Below are positions 11,173 to 22,479 of a stretch of DNA of 64,000 nucleotides, piece by piece. Below the pieces are notes generated by a model. It ran no database searches. It worked only from the letters and a program-made list of their open reading frames with translations, and was not told the origin of the DNA. Numbering within the stretch: position 1 is the first letter of the stretch; each line of letters starts with the position of its first letter. The DNA is from Blastomussa wellsi (taxonomy: Eukaryota; Cnidaria; Anthozoa; Scleractinia; Plerogyridae), in assembly GCA_947652115.1 (NCBI GenBank), contig OX393569.1, forward strand, positions 22,488,896-22,552,895. Reading direction: 5' to 3'. The position numbers and the translations under genes are program-made.

Positions 11173-11797
11173 GAAACTAACTTCCTATAAAGTGTTTTAC
11201 AAAACTTCCCAAGTGAGTTACAGTAATTTTTTTCACGAAACTAACTAGTCTAGGGGCGAGTAGGACCGTATTTTCATTAGCCCACCATGAAGTTTTCTAC
11301 TCCTGGACTAGCGTTAGTGTCGAGCACTGACTACACTAAAGAAACAAGCCATTTATTCTGGATTTTAAAAACAGATTCCATTACTAAAGAGTGGTATGCA
11401 TCCTCATTACCATTTGCCCTTATACTGGAATCTCACTGTTAGTAAAAGGCACTTTTTATTCAAGCTAAGATGATTCAAAAGTGAAGTAACAAAGTTATTA
11501 CTTTGCTATACAAGCTGTAACTAGAATAGAAGAGTAACAAACATTATTTACATGTACAGCCTACCGTGCCCTATTGGCCAAACGAATCACTCCGTTTTAT
11601 CTTAGAATTTCAAGATGATTTCATGTCAATATGAAAAAAGAAACAGGATCACAGCTGTAGCTTCTATGGGAATAAAATGTACAAATTCAAGGTTTTGTAT
11701 TCCCAAAGGAATCTTGTGTTAGATAATTAATAGGCTGGTTTGTTTGTTAGTTTCAGAATAGGCAGTGATAAATTTTCCTTCAAACATTCTACCATAG

Positions 11798-13743
11798 TCA
11801 CCACTTAAAAATCTTTTGATTTTTTCTTTTCTTGTTTGTGAGCCTTTTCAAATTCTTTTTCTTGTTTATTTTCTTGAGAGCTTTCTTTCCAGATTTCTTC
11901 TGTGTTCCATTGTCACATTTCATTATAACATCCTCTGCAACCTCTTTTGATGAAAAACAAACAACAATTAGGTACTGCTTAAAAATCTAGTTTTTATCAT
12001 CCAGAAAAAATATAAAGGAAGTATTCAATCAATCAATCAAAAACTTTATTAATAATTAAAACATATTTATACAGTTATACCATTTCAGTTATAAAAACTG
12101 CTATCAACATGGGTCCTGCGTAAATTAATAGCGTGTCTTAATAGCGAGCTGAGGGGAGACACCTACAAATTGGGGACACTTAACGATATAATCCACTAAC
12201 TATTAAAAAATAATGATTAAGAGTCAACTCAACAGCTACCAACTCAGGTGCTTAGCAACTCTGATATGAAACTGCAGGCTTAATACAATCTCCAAGACTG
12301 GGATTTGCTATCAACTGGTACAGTCAAGCCTTTTCTAACAGGCAACTCTCATAGGCACAAACCTTCTGCAAGCTGACACTTACTGGTAGTCATGGTTCTA
12401 GGCTCAATTAAAAGCCACTGTTCAGGAAATGAGCACATGCTCCTCACTGAACCCACTTGTTTCTTCTCTTAGCCACTGATAATCTTGGGGAAGCCAAGGG
12501 GGAGGGGGGCGGGGAGGAATGAGGCCCAGATGGGAGAGAGCAGAGGAAACGCAGAACCTATAATTATCGACGCAGCTGCCTGTATTACCTCTATTTAAGG
12601 TTTTGGAGTATTTTTGTTTTAGGTTTTTTTTTGTTTTTTGGGGGGGAGGGGGGGGGGCACAGGGGTTGGATGATTGACCAGCATTTTACAGTAACATGGG
12701 CTTTATGAACATAAGTCATGTGTTTGTACATTTTAATCAATGTATGACGTCCGCTTGTCACAGGGTTTTAACAATTTCAAAGAGAAACATTGCCGATATT
12801 GCCAGACCTTCCAACTCTCACGGTTTGGGATGCCATCTTACAGTCTCATGGCTTTGCCTCTAAATCTCATGGTGAACCAGAAAACCTTGAAATTGCCAAA
12901 AAATTCCATAAAGTATGAAGGAAGATCATATAATAACAGGTGCATTAATCAAACTTATTTGTGAGAGAAACCTGGGTACAATGTCAGCCTCATTTCAGTG
13001 AAACTTCGGTGTGCTAAGGTCTCTGGGAAAGCTTAACCTTCGAACACAAATTTCAAAATTGTCCAGAATTTGAGAGTGAAACAGAATCACAAAATGACTC
13101 TGATACCTCTTCAGGGTTTACCTCGGTGTAAAAACCTGTGACTTTTTACTTTGTTTTTGAGCTATTGTTTTTCTGTTCCATATTGTTTTTAGCTCTTTGT
13201 TATCTTGTTCGTTCTGTGTTTTACGTCACTCGTGAGATACACAGGTTTTTACACCGAGGATGAGTCCGTCTTTTCGAAACCTTAGGCATCAAATAATATG
13301 GGTTTTTTATTATTATTATTTGACGCATACTTTAGAAATCTCCAGGTTTGAGGTCCCAATCTCCAGGTTTTTCCTGGGCTTGTTTTCAAAACCTCCAGAT
13401 TTGCATGTGATGGGGGTGCTGCAACACGTCCCATTTTTTAACCAGATTTTAATTTTCACTCGTTTAGACTTGCTGTTTATTAATATCATTACCTTCTAAC
13501 CATTCAATAACATATCTTACCGATAGCTGTTGGATTCATTGTTTTGTGTTCTTGATTTTCCAGTGTTTCTCTTTGTGCTTCTTCGTCGTTTTCATCATTC
13601 TCGCAACTCGATGTATCCACAATCATTTCCTTTTCACCTAATCCAAGTATTTCCTCCAACTTCGCCTTCACCTTTGGCTTCAATTTCTCTCTTCTTTCGG
13701 CTCGAAGTTTTCGTTTTCTTTTGGACCGAATACTCTTCGCCAT
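11798..13743 (-). CDS. LLPH: LLP homolog, nucleolar ribosome-biogenesis protein, 2 exons
   Basis: The exons are 13743-13521 and 11943-11798, joined in phase 1, giving 122 residues (human LLPH has 129). The N-terminus MAKSIRSKRKRKLRAERREK is the family signature, followed by an acidic middle and a lysine-rich C-terminal tail, as expected for this small basic nucleolar protein. I start at the internal methionine because the family begins MAKS; an in-frame ATG 60 bp upstream is probably untranslated. LLPH is linked to large-subunit ribosome assembly and, in Aplysia, to learning-associated transcription. The gene shares a 102-bp divergent promoter with RPUSD4. A MITE sits in its intron (13121-13259), as does a retroelement tail near 12026. 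Confidence 0.88.
12026..12100 (-). repeat. (AATC)n plus AAAACTTTATT retroelement tail
   Basis: AATCAATCAATC followed by AAAACTTTATTAATAATT resembles the reverse complement of the 3' tail of LINE or SINE copies in invertebrate genomes. I cannot define the full element. Confidence 0.3.
13121..13259. mobile_element. MITE with GGTGTAAAAAC ends, copy 2
   Basis: The ends are CCTCGGTGTAAAAACCTGTG and CACAGGTTTTTACACCGAGG, nearly perfect inverted repeats. The interior matches the copy at 7104-7242 in reverse orientation. It lies in the LLPH intron. Confidence 0.78.
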
Positions 13744-13845
13744 TTTAGCAAAGCACACGTGTGCGCGGTATGGAGCTTGGAACCAAACTGTTGAGTACTT
13801 CATGTATTCCCTAGTTAAGTGTCATCCGTTTACGGAAGATTCAAG
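13744..13845. promoter_or_regulatory. Putative bidirectional promoter, LLPH / RPUSD4
   Basis: The divergent start codons are 102 bp apart. The RPUSD4 ATG has a good context (CAAGATGGCG). The interval is too short for two independent classical promoters, so a shared TATA-less promoter is likely. Confidence 0.6.
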
Positions 13846-16800
13846 ATGGCGCTAGCTTCTAAAACCGCGAGGTTAGCTCTGGGAAGAACTATCATAGATG
13901 CACAATACTTAGCGGACAGTGTCATTTTTATGAACAGTAAGTGTAAGTGTGTTGTAATGAGCAACTTGTAGAGATTGTAACTGACGTCACTGATCGACAG
14001 ACTGACTGATTATGTACCAGTCAAGTCGAAGCTTTTAATAACGTCCCCGGGCATTTGAATGTTTGGGAAATTTTCAAATTCCCCCCTCCCCGGGGGGATG
14101 GGTGAGAAAATGCTTTCACTTGAAATTTGCAAAAAGAGGGTTCCTGGGATAATTTATTTGTCATGGAGGGGGGGTGGAGGGAGTGGGGGGGGCTCAAAAT
14201 AATATCTTTAAAATAAATAAAAACAAAGACATCTATAGCTGGACACACCAGATTTCATGCCTGGCTTAACTATGATTATGCTAAATTAAGCCTGGTTCAC
14301 ACTAGTGACATAAGGCTGACATAACGACAAGGTCACGTAAATGCAAATAAGACCTTATGCTCGATTATTACATATTCCAATGCAAAGCAGCAAGAATGTC
14401 ACCTGTGAGAAGAGCTCCCAATGGTTCATTTTGCTCTGCTATCAAGGTTTCTATTTTAGGAAGCCAAGATAAACATTTGTGCAGGATGTCAACCATTGTA
14501 AACTCACATGTGAGGGTAGACAAGACTATTGACAATGCAATCACATATTCTTGTCAACACTCGAAGCATTGGCTAATCACATTGTATAGATAATATAAAT
14601 GCTATGGCTCATTCAGTAGTTCCATTTTTCCCTGCAGCATGTCTTGTCTTCTTGCCCCAAAATTTTCCATGAATACATTTATTCGCTTTACGCTCGATGG
14701 ACAAAATAGTAAATTAGCTCATAGTCTAACTAAAACAGTCTCACTCTGGGACAATAAGTACTGCCAAATTCCCCACCTATGCCTAGCATCCCCTTCCCCT
14801 AGCTGGGTGCATTACTGTTTAAACTTTTCAGTAGTTTCTGTTATGCTGTGGAATCCAAGTTTGTAGACATGTTTACAAAGCCACAATCCACCATGATTTA
14901 TCAACCCACATGTGTCTTTTTGGGAACATTCAGTCAGCTGTAGCTTGACTTAGCATTGCTTTTATGTCAAGCTAAATTTAGATAAGACTTTGAAATATTG
15001 CTTTTAATGGGTAACAGGTTTCTGTGATTGTAAAAAGTTTCTTGGCACAAAAGAAAAAAGTAACTGAAGTAAATTTTGCCACCAATCAGAAAACACCGGA
15101 AATAGAATTGACCTTTTATGGCAACTGTCAGTTATTGTCTTCCAAGACTCACAGTTTATCTAATTTTTCTACAGATGACATTATTGCAGTGAACAAGCCA
15201 TGTGGAGTGCCAGTGCATTGTAAGTAATAACATGAACTGAAAAGGTAAAGGACCTGTGTCACAATAATGTTTATGTGTGACCTCACTTAACACGGACCAA
15301 ACAATTCTTCAATACTATTATAACATTTACAAGACTTATAGTAACAAGGTCGACGGAAAAGGTTTTTTTTTTTCGCTGAATGAAAAGTGTGCTGTTGGAT
15401 CAGAAATTAAATTGCGGCATATGAACAGAAGTTGAATGGCAAAGGCCCTTTGAATAAAGCTTTGATCAAAGATTTGATTTTTCACAAAATTAATACAGTT
15501 CTGCACTAGTGCCTGCCAAGATCTGTCAAGTGGGGTTGAATGGCCCTTATTCCTATAATTTCACCGGACTACTTGTCTCAGGCATTATCCCCAATTTCAT
15601 CTTGGAGTCTCCATTTCTTTAATATCTGCCACCCCTATCAAAATAGATGGTGCAAGTAAATACTGAAAGTAGTGTTTCTGTTTATCTGTTTTGAAGCGGG
15701 TCCTGGTGTAAAGATGTGTATCATGGACATGCTTGATGAGTTTACAGAAATTAAAAAATTGAAGGAAAAACCAGAGCTAGCACATAGACTTGATAAGTAT
15801 GTATTGTGACAGTTATGATAGGTGTGTTTTTTGGTCAAAAATGTATAAAAAGCCAGTGACATGGTTAAAAATTAGGCAAGTTAGAATATGTTCAGGGGTT
15901 GGGGGAGGGAGACCAGAGAGAATAATCCCTTAAAATACGTTGTTTGGTACTGCTTTGGGTGTTTCAACTTAAAAAATTCCAATCTGTATCTAGTTCTCTG
16001 TAGCTTTTAGGGTATTTAGCTGGAAAAATGACAAGAACCACTTCACACTTGTGAAATGTCAGGAAATATGGTTTTAGACATATCCATAAAACGGGATTCT
16101 GGTTTCCTTCAAAGGTTGCTTACAAATAGCTCTTTTACACGCCACGTGGCGATTGGGTGCTGGAGGTGTACATTCACCAATGGTTAACTAGTATGTCTTT
16201 CCAGAGCTGTCACCTTTCTCTATTACAAGGTGGCAGACCTATACCACCGGTGCCCGATCCCCATGCGGCATGTAAAAGGTCTATTTCTATCAATCTAGTT
16301 CATGTTAATATTTAATATTACAATATTTGGATGCAGGAGACCACGCAATGAAGAATAAAACTGCTTGGCTTGTTATTGCTGGATCTCTTGATCAGGATAT
16401 ACTCATGCCAGATGTCACTCTTAGTGTATTTAAAACCAAATTGATTGCAAGACTGGTACTATGGCAAAAGAGCAAAATTTATTGGCCAATATTTCAACTT
16501 GCAGAACTAGTCTTCGTCTAGTCCCTGAAGAAGACCAGCTCTGACTAGCTCTGCTAGTTGAAATATTGGCCAAAAAAGTTTGCCCTTTTGCCATAGTACC
16601 AGCCTTGAAATCAATTTGGTTTAATATTGAATGTTAATGATTTACTTACAGGGATTGCAGTGGAACTCTGTTGTTCACCAGGTACTGGTCAATTACATTG
16701 TTTAAATTAATGTTGATTGTATTTTGAATGTCAACATTTTTCACAATCTACAGAAGTTCGTTTGTATTCAGGACATTTGGCTATCTGTACTGGTTTTCAG

Positions 16801-19800
16801 AAAAAGTTACCCCTTGACAACTAGCCTCCTACGCAGGCATTCTTTTGCGTCATGCAATATTTCTCCCAACTGACATCTGCTGAATTGAGCGGCTTTTGAC
16901 ATAGTTCACCAATCACAGCGCACTTCCCAATTCTGGAAGTGGACTTTTACCCTGATACTGTGCATGCAGTGTGGAGAGACGGGGACACCATTGGGACCGG
17001 TCTCAGCTGTTCATCTTAGAAAGGTGTCCGGCTTATGGAGAGTCTACGTAACACAATACAATTCGGTTGTCACCTCCAAGTATTTTTTTTGAATGGGACA
17101 ATGACTGATTTAATTTTAACTTGTACTTTATGTATTCCCCCCAACAAGAAAAGAGCTGTCAATTAAACATCTGGTGTTAAAGAGTCACATACTTAATTAG
17201 TAATTTAAGAATTTTTCTTCCCAAAATCGTAATTTGCAGTCACATTCAGCACCTCACAAGTGTCCAATGACAATTTCAAAGTGTCCGATGTTTGTCTTAT
17301 AGAGGTGTCCTTCTTATAGAGAGTTTGGTTATAGTAAACTGACTGAGAAACGGCTGGGACCAATACCAGGTGTCCGTCTTATAGAGGTGTTCGTTAAGAG
17401 AGAGTTGACTGTATATGTTTTGTATCATAGAAAAACATGGATGCATTTGTTGATCTGCTGACTGAATTCGAAAAGCTGCTTATAATGTGCCAAGCTTTGC
17501 CAGTGGTTTGTTTTTGAGGGAGGGCACACAACAGGGACAACAGGAATGGAGATGTTATCGTGGTAAAATACAAGCTACATTTTAGTGAAAATATAAAAAT
17601 TTACTTGGTATTGGATCTCAAAGTTGTACACAATTTCAGTTATTAGGTTACATATCGTTGCTGCAATTTATATAATATCCTGCACATCCTTTCTGGTGAA
17701 ATATTGGCATGGTCCTTTTGGTGTTTTAGTTACTCTTTGCTTGAAGTCCTCTTTTATCATTGCTTGACCTGAGTGATCGAAGTAAACACCTGTTAATGAA
17801 AATCAAAAGCCCTTCGGCTTAGTGCTCGTGTCACTTTCAATTGTTATTCTTACAAGTCTTTGATCAACTCCATTTTTCTTTTCAAGTCATTTGAACATAT
17901 AAAAGGTAACTTAAACTGCTGTTTTGCTGAACAAAAGCTGTGTGACATAGCATGACATTCACAATATGCTGATATCCAATAGTCATACCAGCAAGGTTTA
18001 ACCTTGGGGGCAATGGCTGTCTTGTTATTATTATAAAACGTATTAGTAAAAATCTACTAGTACACTTATAATGCAAATGCCGCAATCTGATTGGCTGAGC
18101 TACTGCACACTATCAGCCATTAGAGTGCAGTGGTTGAAGGTCATCTTCAAAATGGCGACGCCTTCGCGCTTTAGCGAAGTTTCTCAGGAAGATTTAGAAC
18201 TATTTCACTGACACATGATTCGGCCTTATCAACTCTCACCTCATAGAAATCTCGAGCTCATAATCTAATTGTTAGGCATAGGCATTTCTGTTTCTGAAAT
18301 CTTTCTCACATCATTGATCGTCTCTTTCAGCTATACTTTGACCTTTTTAACTACCCCAGTGTGTTTTGCTTTCAGCTTTGTTAACTGTATTGTATGCAGT
18401 TTGCCATTTCTTGTTGATTTACACTTGACTGTAGCCGTGTATTTCTAAAATCAGAGCTTTTCAGATTCTTTTCATGCAGTCAAGGATCACAGCAAGGCTA
18501 TGGAGAAAATAGTCTTTTCCATCAACTGCTTGGATTTTCTTCTAAGGCAGGGCAAAGATTTTGATGCTGCATGTTTTCCATACATGATTAATAAACACAA
18601 GACATTCCAAGGGACTTAATGAGTTAGCACCGACTGGTTCCTCAGTCATCTCCACATGATCTCCAGCAGATTTTAGTAAAAATGGAAAAGGAATTTTCTG
18701 CTCGTTTCAGCAGATGTTAGCTGGGAGGAATATTGCATGACAAACAAAAGAATGCCTGCCTTGGAGGCTACCCCTTGACAAGAGTTGGTTTATTTTAGAC
18801 TTAAGACTTGAGAAACTAAAAGTAGTCAATAACAAGTCAAATATTTGTATGTATTTTTTATAGGTCAGCAAGTGCAGCCAATAAGATAGCAGAAATGTTC
18901 ACCAATAGGACAATTACAAAACAGTACTGGGCTGTAACTGTTGGAATACCAACATTTGAAGAAGGAGAAATCAATATTCCCATTGGCGAGGCTAAACTTC
19001 CCGGAGGACATCGCATTGTTGCCAGAACTGATCTGATTGGGAAGTCCTCTCAAGTATGGGAACTTATAATTAATAATTTAAATGTTGCACAGTAATGGAT
19101 GACAGTTATGAAGCAACTTGAGCAAATTTAGCTTATTAAACTTTTTGGCGAAGTTTTTTGAGACATACAGTATGCACAACTATGGTATACGCGAGTAGAA
19201 TGTTGTACCCTCAAGGGTGAAAGCCATTTGTCTAAAGCAGGTAATGTAAAAGATATTTCTCATAAAAAGCAAATTACAAAACTTGACAAATTAGTAGCCT
19301 GGAAAATAGATCCTCAAGCTATTGCCGATTTGAATCATTGTATAACGAACTCTTGAGGTTTTTGAGCTCACATTGTTAATTAAAATTTGTCAGTGCTTAA
19401 TGTACACTTTCCTTTTGTATTTATTCAGGTGTTAAAAGCTGCTCGCTTCAAAAATGCAAAAACAAAATTTAAAATTTTGGACACAAATCAGACCACATGT
19501 GCTCTGTTACGACTGGAGCCAGTTACAGGACTAAAACAACAAATCAGAGTGCATGCTGCAGAAGGACTGAAATGCCCAATACTGGGAGATCATAAATTCT
19601 CTTCTGATATCCGCCAACCACAGGTAAACCAACTTCAGGTGTAAACATTCAAATTATAGCTGAAGCGCTGAGCTTAAAAACCAACAGTCTTCAGGGCTTC
19701 AAAGAAGTTCTGGTCTGTTCCACTCCTTGCCTGGCAAGGAAATTTAAATTCTTACTTGCCTGTTGGCTTGGGCCCAGGCAATCGAACTGCCCACTCAATT

Positions 19801-20789
19801 GTATGACTGAACTGTGAGCTAAGACAAGCTTATCATTCATTGACATACTGTGCTCTGATTTGTAAAGCATGGGGGTACTATATATTGTTACTTATCTACC
19901 TCAGGCATCCTTTCAGCCAACCACAGGTTGACATGGCAATAGTTTTCTCTTTAAAAGATATACCGTAGGTTTCGAAAAACTTAGCCAAAGTCAGCAAGGC
20001 ATTATTTGGGTATATTTAACAATTAGTCTACAAGTCCAAGTTTTCTATAAGCAAATAGCCAACAAGGTGCAGCTGAGTTGACTACTCCTCAGAGAACACA
20101 AGGACGAGTAGTCTACCATAATTGTTTTTGTAGAAACTCTAAAGGACTGCATTCCAAAAGCTAGGAATTTATATACAGTACTTTGAAGCCAAAAGTAAAT
20201 AAAAATTGTGCTTTCAAAGAGCAACGTGCACATGATGATTTTCTATTGGTGAAAAGAAAACAGCGGGAGAACAAATTAGATTCACAGATTTCCAACAGAA
20301 CAGACTTGCTGCAAATACATGTATGTATTAATGTTTTGTAATGCAGTACAATGCATGTATAATGTATATGCAAACTGTGGAGCAACTCAAAGCAAACACA
20401 CTCTTTTTATTGAAAACTGTTTTATTCAATCAGTTAATTTCACATTAAAACTTTTCTTTCCAAAGGTTTTACCCCTGCGTTTACTTCAGCTTCTTCAGAT
20501 TAGAGGAATAAAAACAACAGACGATGCCAAAGCAAAAGGAAAAATAAGGCAATGGCAAAGAGCTCTCATTCCTCTCCATCTTCATGCAAGACAGTTAACC
20601 TTACCAAACTTTTATCACGGAAGAGATATTGTAATAAAGGCACCTTTGCCTGAGTATTTTGAAGAAACTCTGCAAAAGTTAAAACTTCATCCAAAGGGAA
20701 AGAACATGGTACAGTCAAAGCCTGATCTGTCAGAGTATTACAGACTGAAACAGTTGGGCAAATCAACAGGAAAAATTGTTGGAGTGTGA
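13846..20789 (+). CDS. RPUSD4: Mitochondrial RNA pseudouridine synthase, RluA family (RPUSD4-like)
   Basis: The well-supported exons are 15018-15219, 15697-15796, 16652-16681, 18864-19053, 19429-19623 and 20466-20789, all in matching phase. A likely first exon is 13846-13936 (MALASKTARLALGR..., basic, fit for mitochondrial import). Its phase-1 donor does not fit the phase-0 start of 15018, so a small exon or an alternative donor remains unresolved. The body has DDIIAVNKPCGVPVH, then the catalytic HRLDKDCSG motif (split over two exons, with the Asp in RLD), KQYWAVTV, and LEPVTGLKQQIRVH followed by CPILGDHKF, and a C-terminal IPLHLHARQL. This order is that of RPUSD4. It isomerises uridines in mitochondrial 16S rRNA and some mRNAs or tRNAs. 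A foldback element lies in the intron at 16433-16622. The gene converges on MND1. Confidence 0.88.
14478..14585 (+). repeat. Dispersed repeat, copy 1
   Basis: The stretch around TTCTTGTCAACACTCGAAGC and GCTAATCACATTG matches, in reverse complement, the stretch at 28498-28606. It is an unnamed dispersed repeat. Confidence 0.5.
16433..16622. mobile_element. Foldback element in an RPUSD4 intron
   Basis: The arms AAACCAAATTGATTGCAAGA and its imperfect reverse complement near 16600, plus GGTACTATGGCAAAAG against CTTTTGCCATAGTACC, form a hairpin of about 190 bp. The loop holds short GACTAG repeats. It is non-coding. Confidence 0.7.
16980..17420. repeat. Repeats of the GGTGTCCGTCTTATAGAG type
   Basis: Several related strings occur here: GGTGTCCGGCTTATGGAGAG, GGTGTCCTTCTTATAGAG and GGTGTCCGTCTTATAGAGG, spaced irregularly, with GTTCGTTAAGAGAGAGTTGA at the end. 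They look like internal repeats of a non-autonomous transposon in an RPUSD4 intron. I could not define the ends. Confidence 0.4.
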
Positions 20790-22479
20790 AATATATCACT
20801 ACATTAATTTTAGAATTGGGGCACATGGATACAACGTTAGTTAGCAAAAAAGCAAAATGTTATTTGAACTGCAGGTAAAATCTTCAGACTGTTTTTTTTT
20901 GGAAATACTTACCACAAGGTTGTGAACTAAAATTTTGTAGCACTCACTATCTGGACAAGAGATCTGTAAGCTGCACTCAGCCAGATAATTTTTCACTCTC
21001 CCAGTCTCCTACACATAGGGGCAATTAGCCCCTTCCCTCCCCAAACATATAAAATATTCAAGACGTACTCCACGAACATCTTCGGACATCTCAGGCTCAG
21101 ACCTTTGCTGACAAGCTGTTATCAGCAGAGTTATCCTTCTCGTTAGTAGATACTTCAGACACCCCAGGAAGGTATATCCACATTTTAACACAAACAAAAT
21201 ATAAACAAAACATAAACAAAACATAAACAAAGTATACATCGAATCATGTGAAGATTATGAAGTGGAAGCCATTTTTATATGTGAACGAAAAAGTAGTTTG
21301 CAACTCAGCGCTTGGGTGAGATTTCAAAATCTTATGGTAAACATTGAAAGCAATAGAACAGTGTAAATTGTTTTATTTTAAAGTGGAAAGCAGAAAGTTA
21401 TGCTTATTTTGAATAATAGATTCTGGATATGAAAATCATACTCTCCAAACTGAGCGAGTGCTCTGTGATTTATACTCATCCCACTTATGTCCAGGATTAA
21501 ACAAAATTACGAAAATTACTAATTCTGCAAAATTTTGAGATTTTAGTAATTTCCATAAAATTTGCCGTTTTAATTAAATTTGCAGTTTTCATTGAAGGCT
21601 CTCCTTGAACTGTATCTCCTTTTGCGAATTCTGCAAAATTTCACGGTAGTAATTTTTGTAATTGCGTTCAATCCTGGACATGTCTCATTCGATCGATGGT
21701 TTTGACACTCGCCTGGGCACGCTAATTCACAACCCTAATTCATCATACTTACATGTATTTGAGGGTCCCCTATAAATCACGCATGATTCTGGTTATTTTT
21801 GTTATATTTTGTGAAGCTAACAAAATTATTGACACCCTAACTTCAGTCAATTCATGTCATGATCATGAATTCCCCTGGGGAGTAGTATAGGGGACCCACT
21901 TATTCCATGAACTTTTTGGTATCCCATGCTTCTCTCTCTGGCAAAAACTTAAGTTTGACAACTACGGTAAATCTGTTTTAGGCTTACCAGTCTCTTAATG
22001 TCTAAATTACAGCTCAAATTTACCTTACAATGTCACTGTGCCTTTAATACACATTAGTTAACTGATCTTACTCTTAGTGTGGCAGTCGGGGATAAAATGA
22101 TTATTAAGATTAGAATACCCAAATGGTGACTGTCACTGAATGTTAACAAGAGGTTACATACATAAATATTCTGTAAAAAATTCCAGTTCAAATAATTTAT
22201 TTGTATTTTAAGCCATCAGTGCATTCAAATAAAGTCTGTTGAAAATGTGATTGCATTACCCAACTACAGACATTTGTAACATTTGGTTCAACAGTGATGG
22301 CTGACTGTTGTTTCTACCTCTGCAGATCAATGATTAATACAAAAATGTGGTTAGATTCAATGGTACCCAACCTCAGTTGTACATCAGAGCTTACAGATAT
22401 AATGACTCTAAAGAAATGACCAAAATATAAATGAGCTATAACATACAAATTTTATTTACAATATTAACTGTCTCTCAGT
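20790..22479. other. Convergent intergenic region RPUSD4-MND1
   Basis: It holds the 3' ends of two convergent genes. A reverse-strand AATAAA signal (22451-22456) lies just past the MND1 stop. The only defined repeat is the TIR element at 21487-21683, and the rest shows nothing I recognise. Confidence 0.5.
21487..21683. mobile_element. Small TIR element with TGTCCAGGATT ends
   Basis: The left end TGTCCAGGATTAAACAAAAT is the imperfect reverse complement of the right end ATTGCGTTCAATCCTGGACA. The AT-rich interior repeats AATTCTGCAAAATTT. A single matching end (GCGTTCAATCCTGGACATAA) also occurs near 36867 in an APPBP2 intron. Confidence 0.65.

Larger units (their letters stand above)
10200..11329 (-). 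mobile_element. hAT-like DNA transposon remnant
   Basis: The termini are CAGTGCTCGACACTAACG and its exact reverse complement (18 bp), with the CAGTG...CACTG ends typical of hAT elements. A direct repeat ACTAC flanks both ends, fitting the 5-bp target duplications reported for some hAT groups. At about 1.1 kb it is far too short for a full transposase. It encloses a ZNF862-like peptide fragment and is itself interrupted by a TA-flanked MITE at 10833-11172. It lies between PIGL and LLPH. Confidence 0.65.

Noticed and set aside
13504..13803. A longer LLPH start at 13803
   Set aside because: The 20 extra residues do not fit the family, which begins MAKS. The shorter start at 13743 was used.
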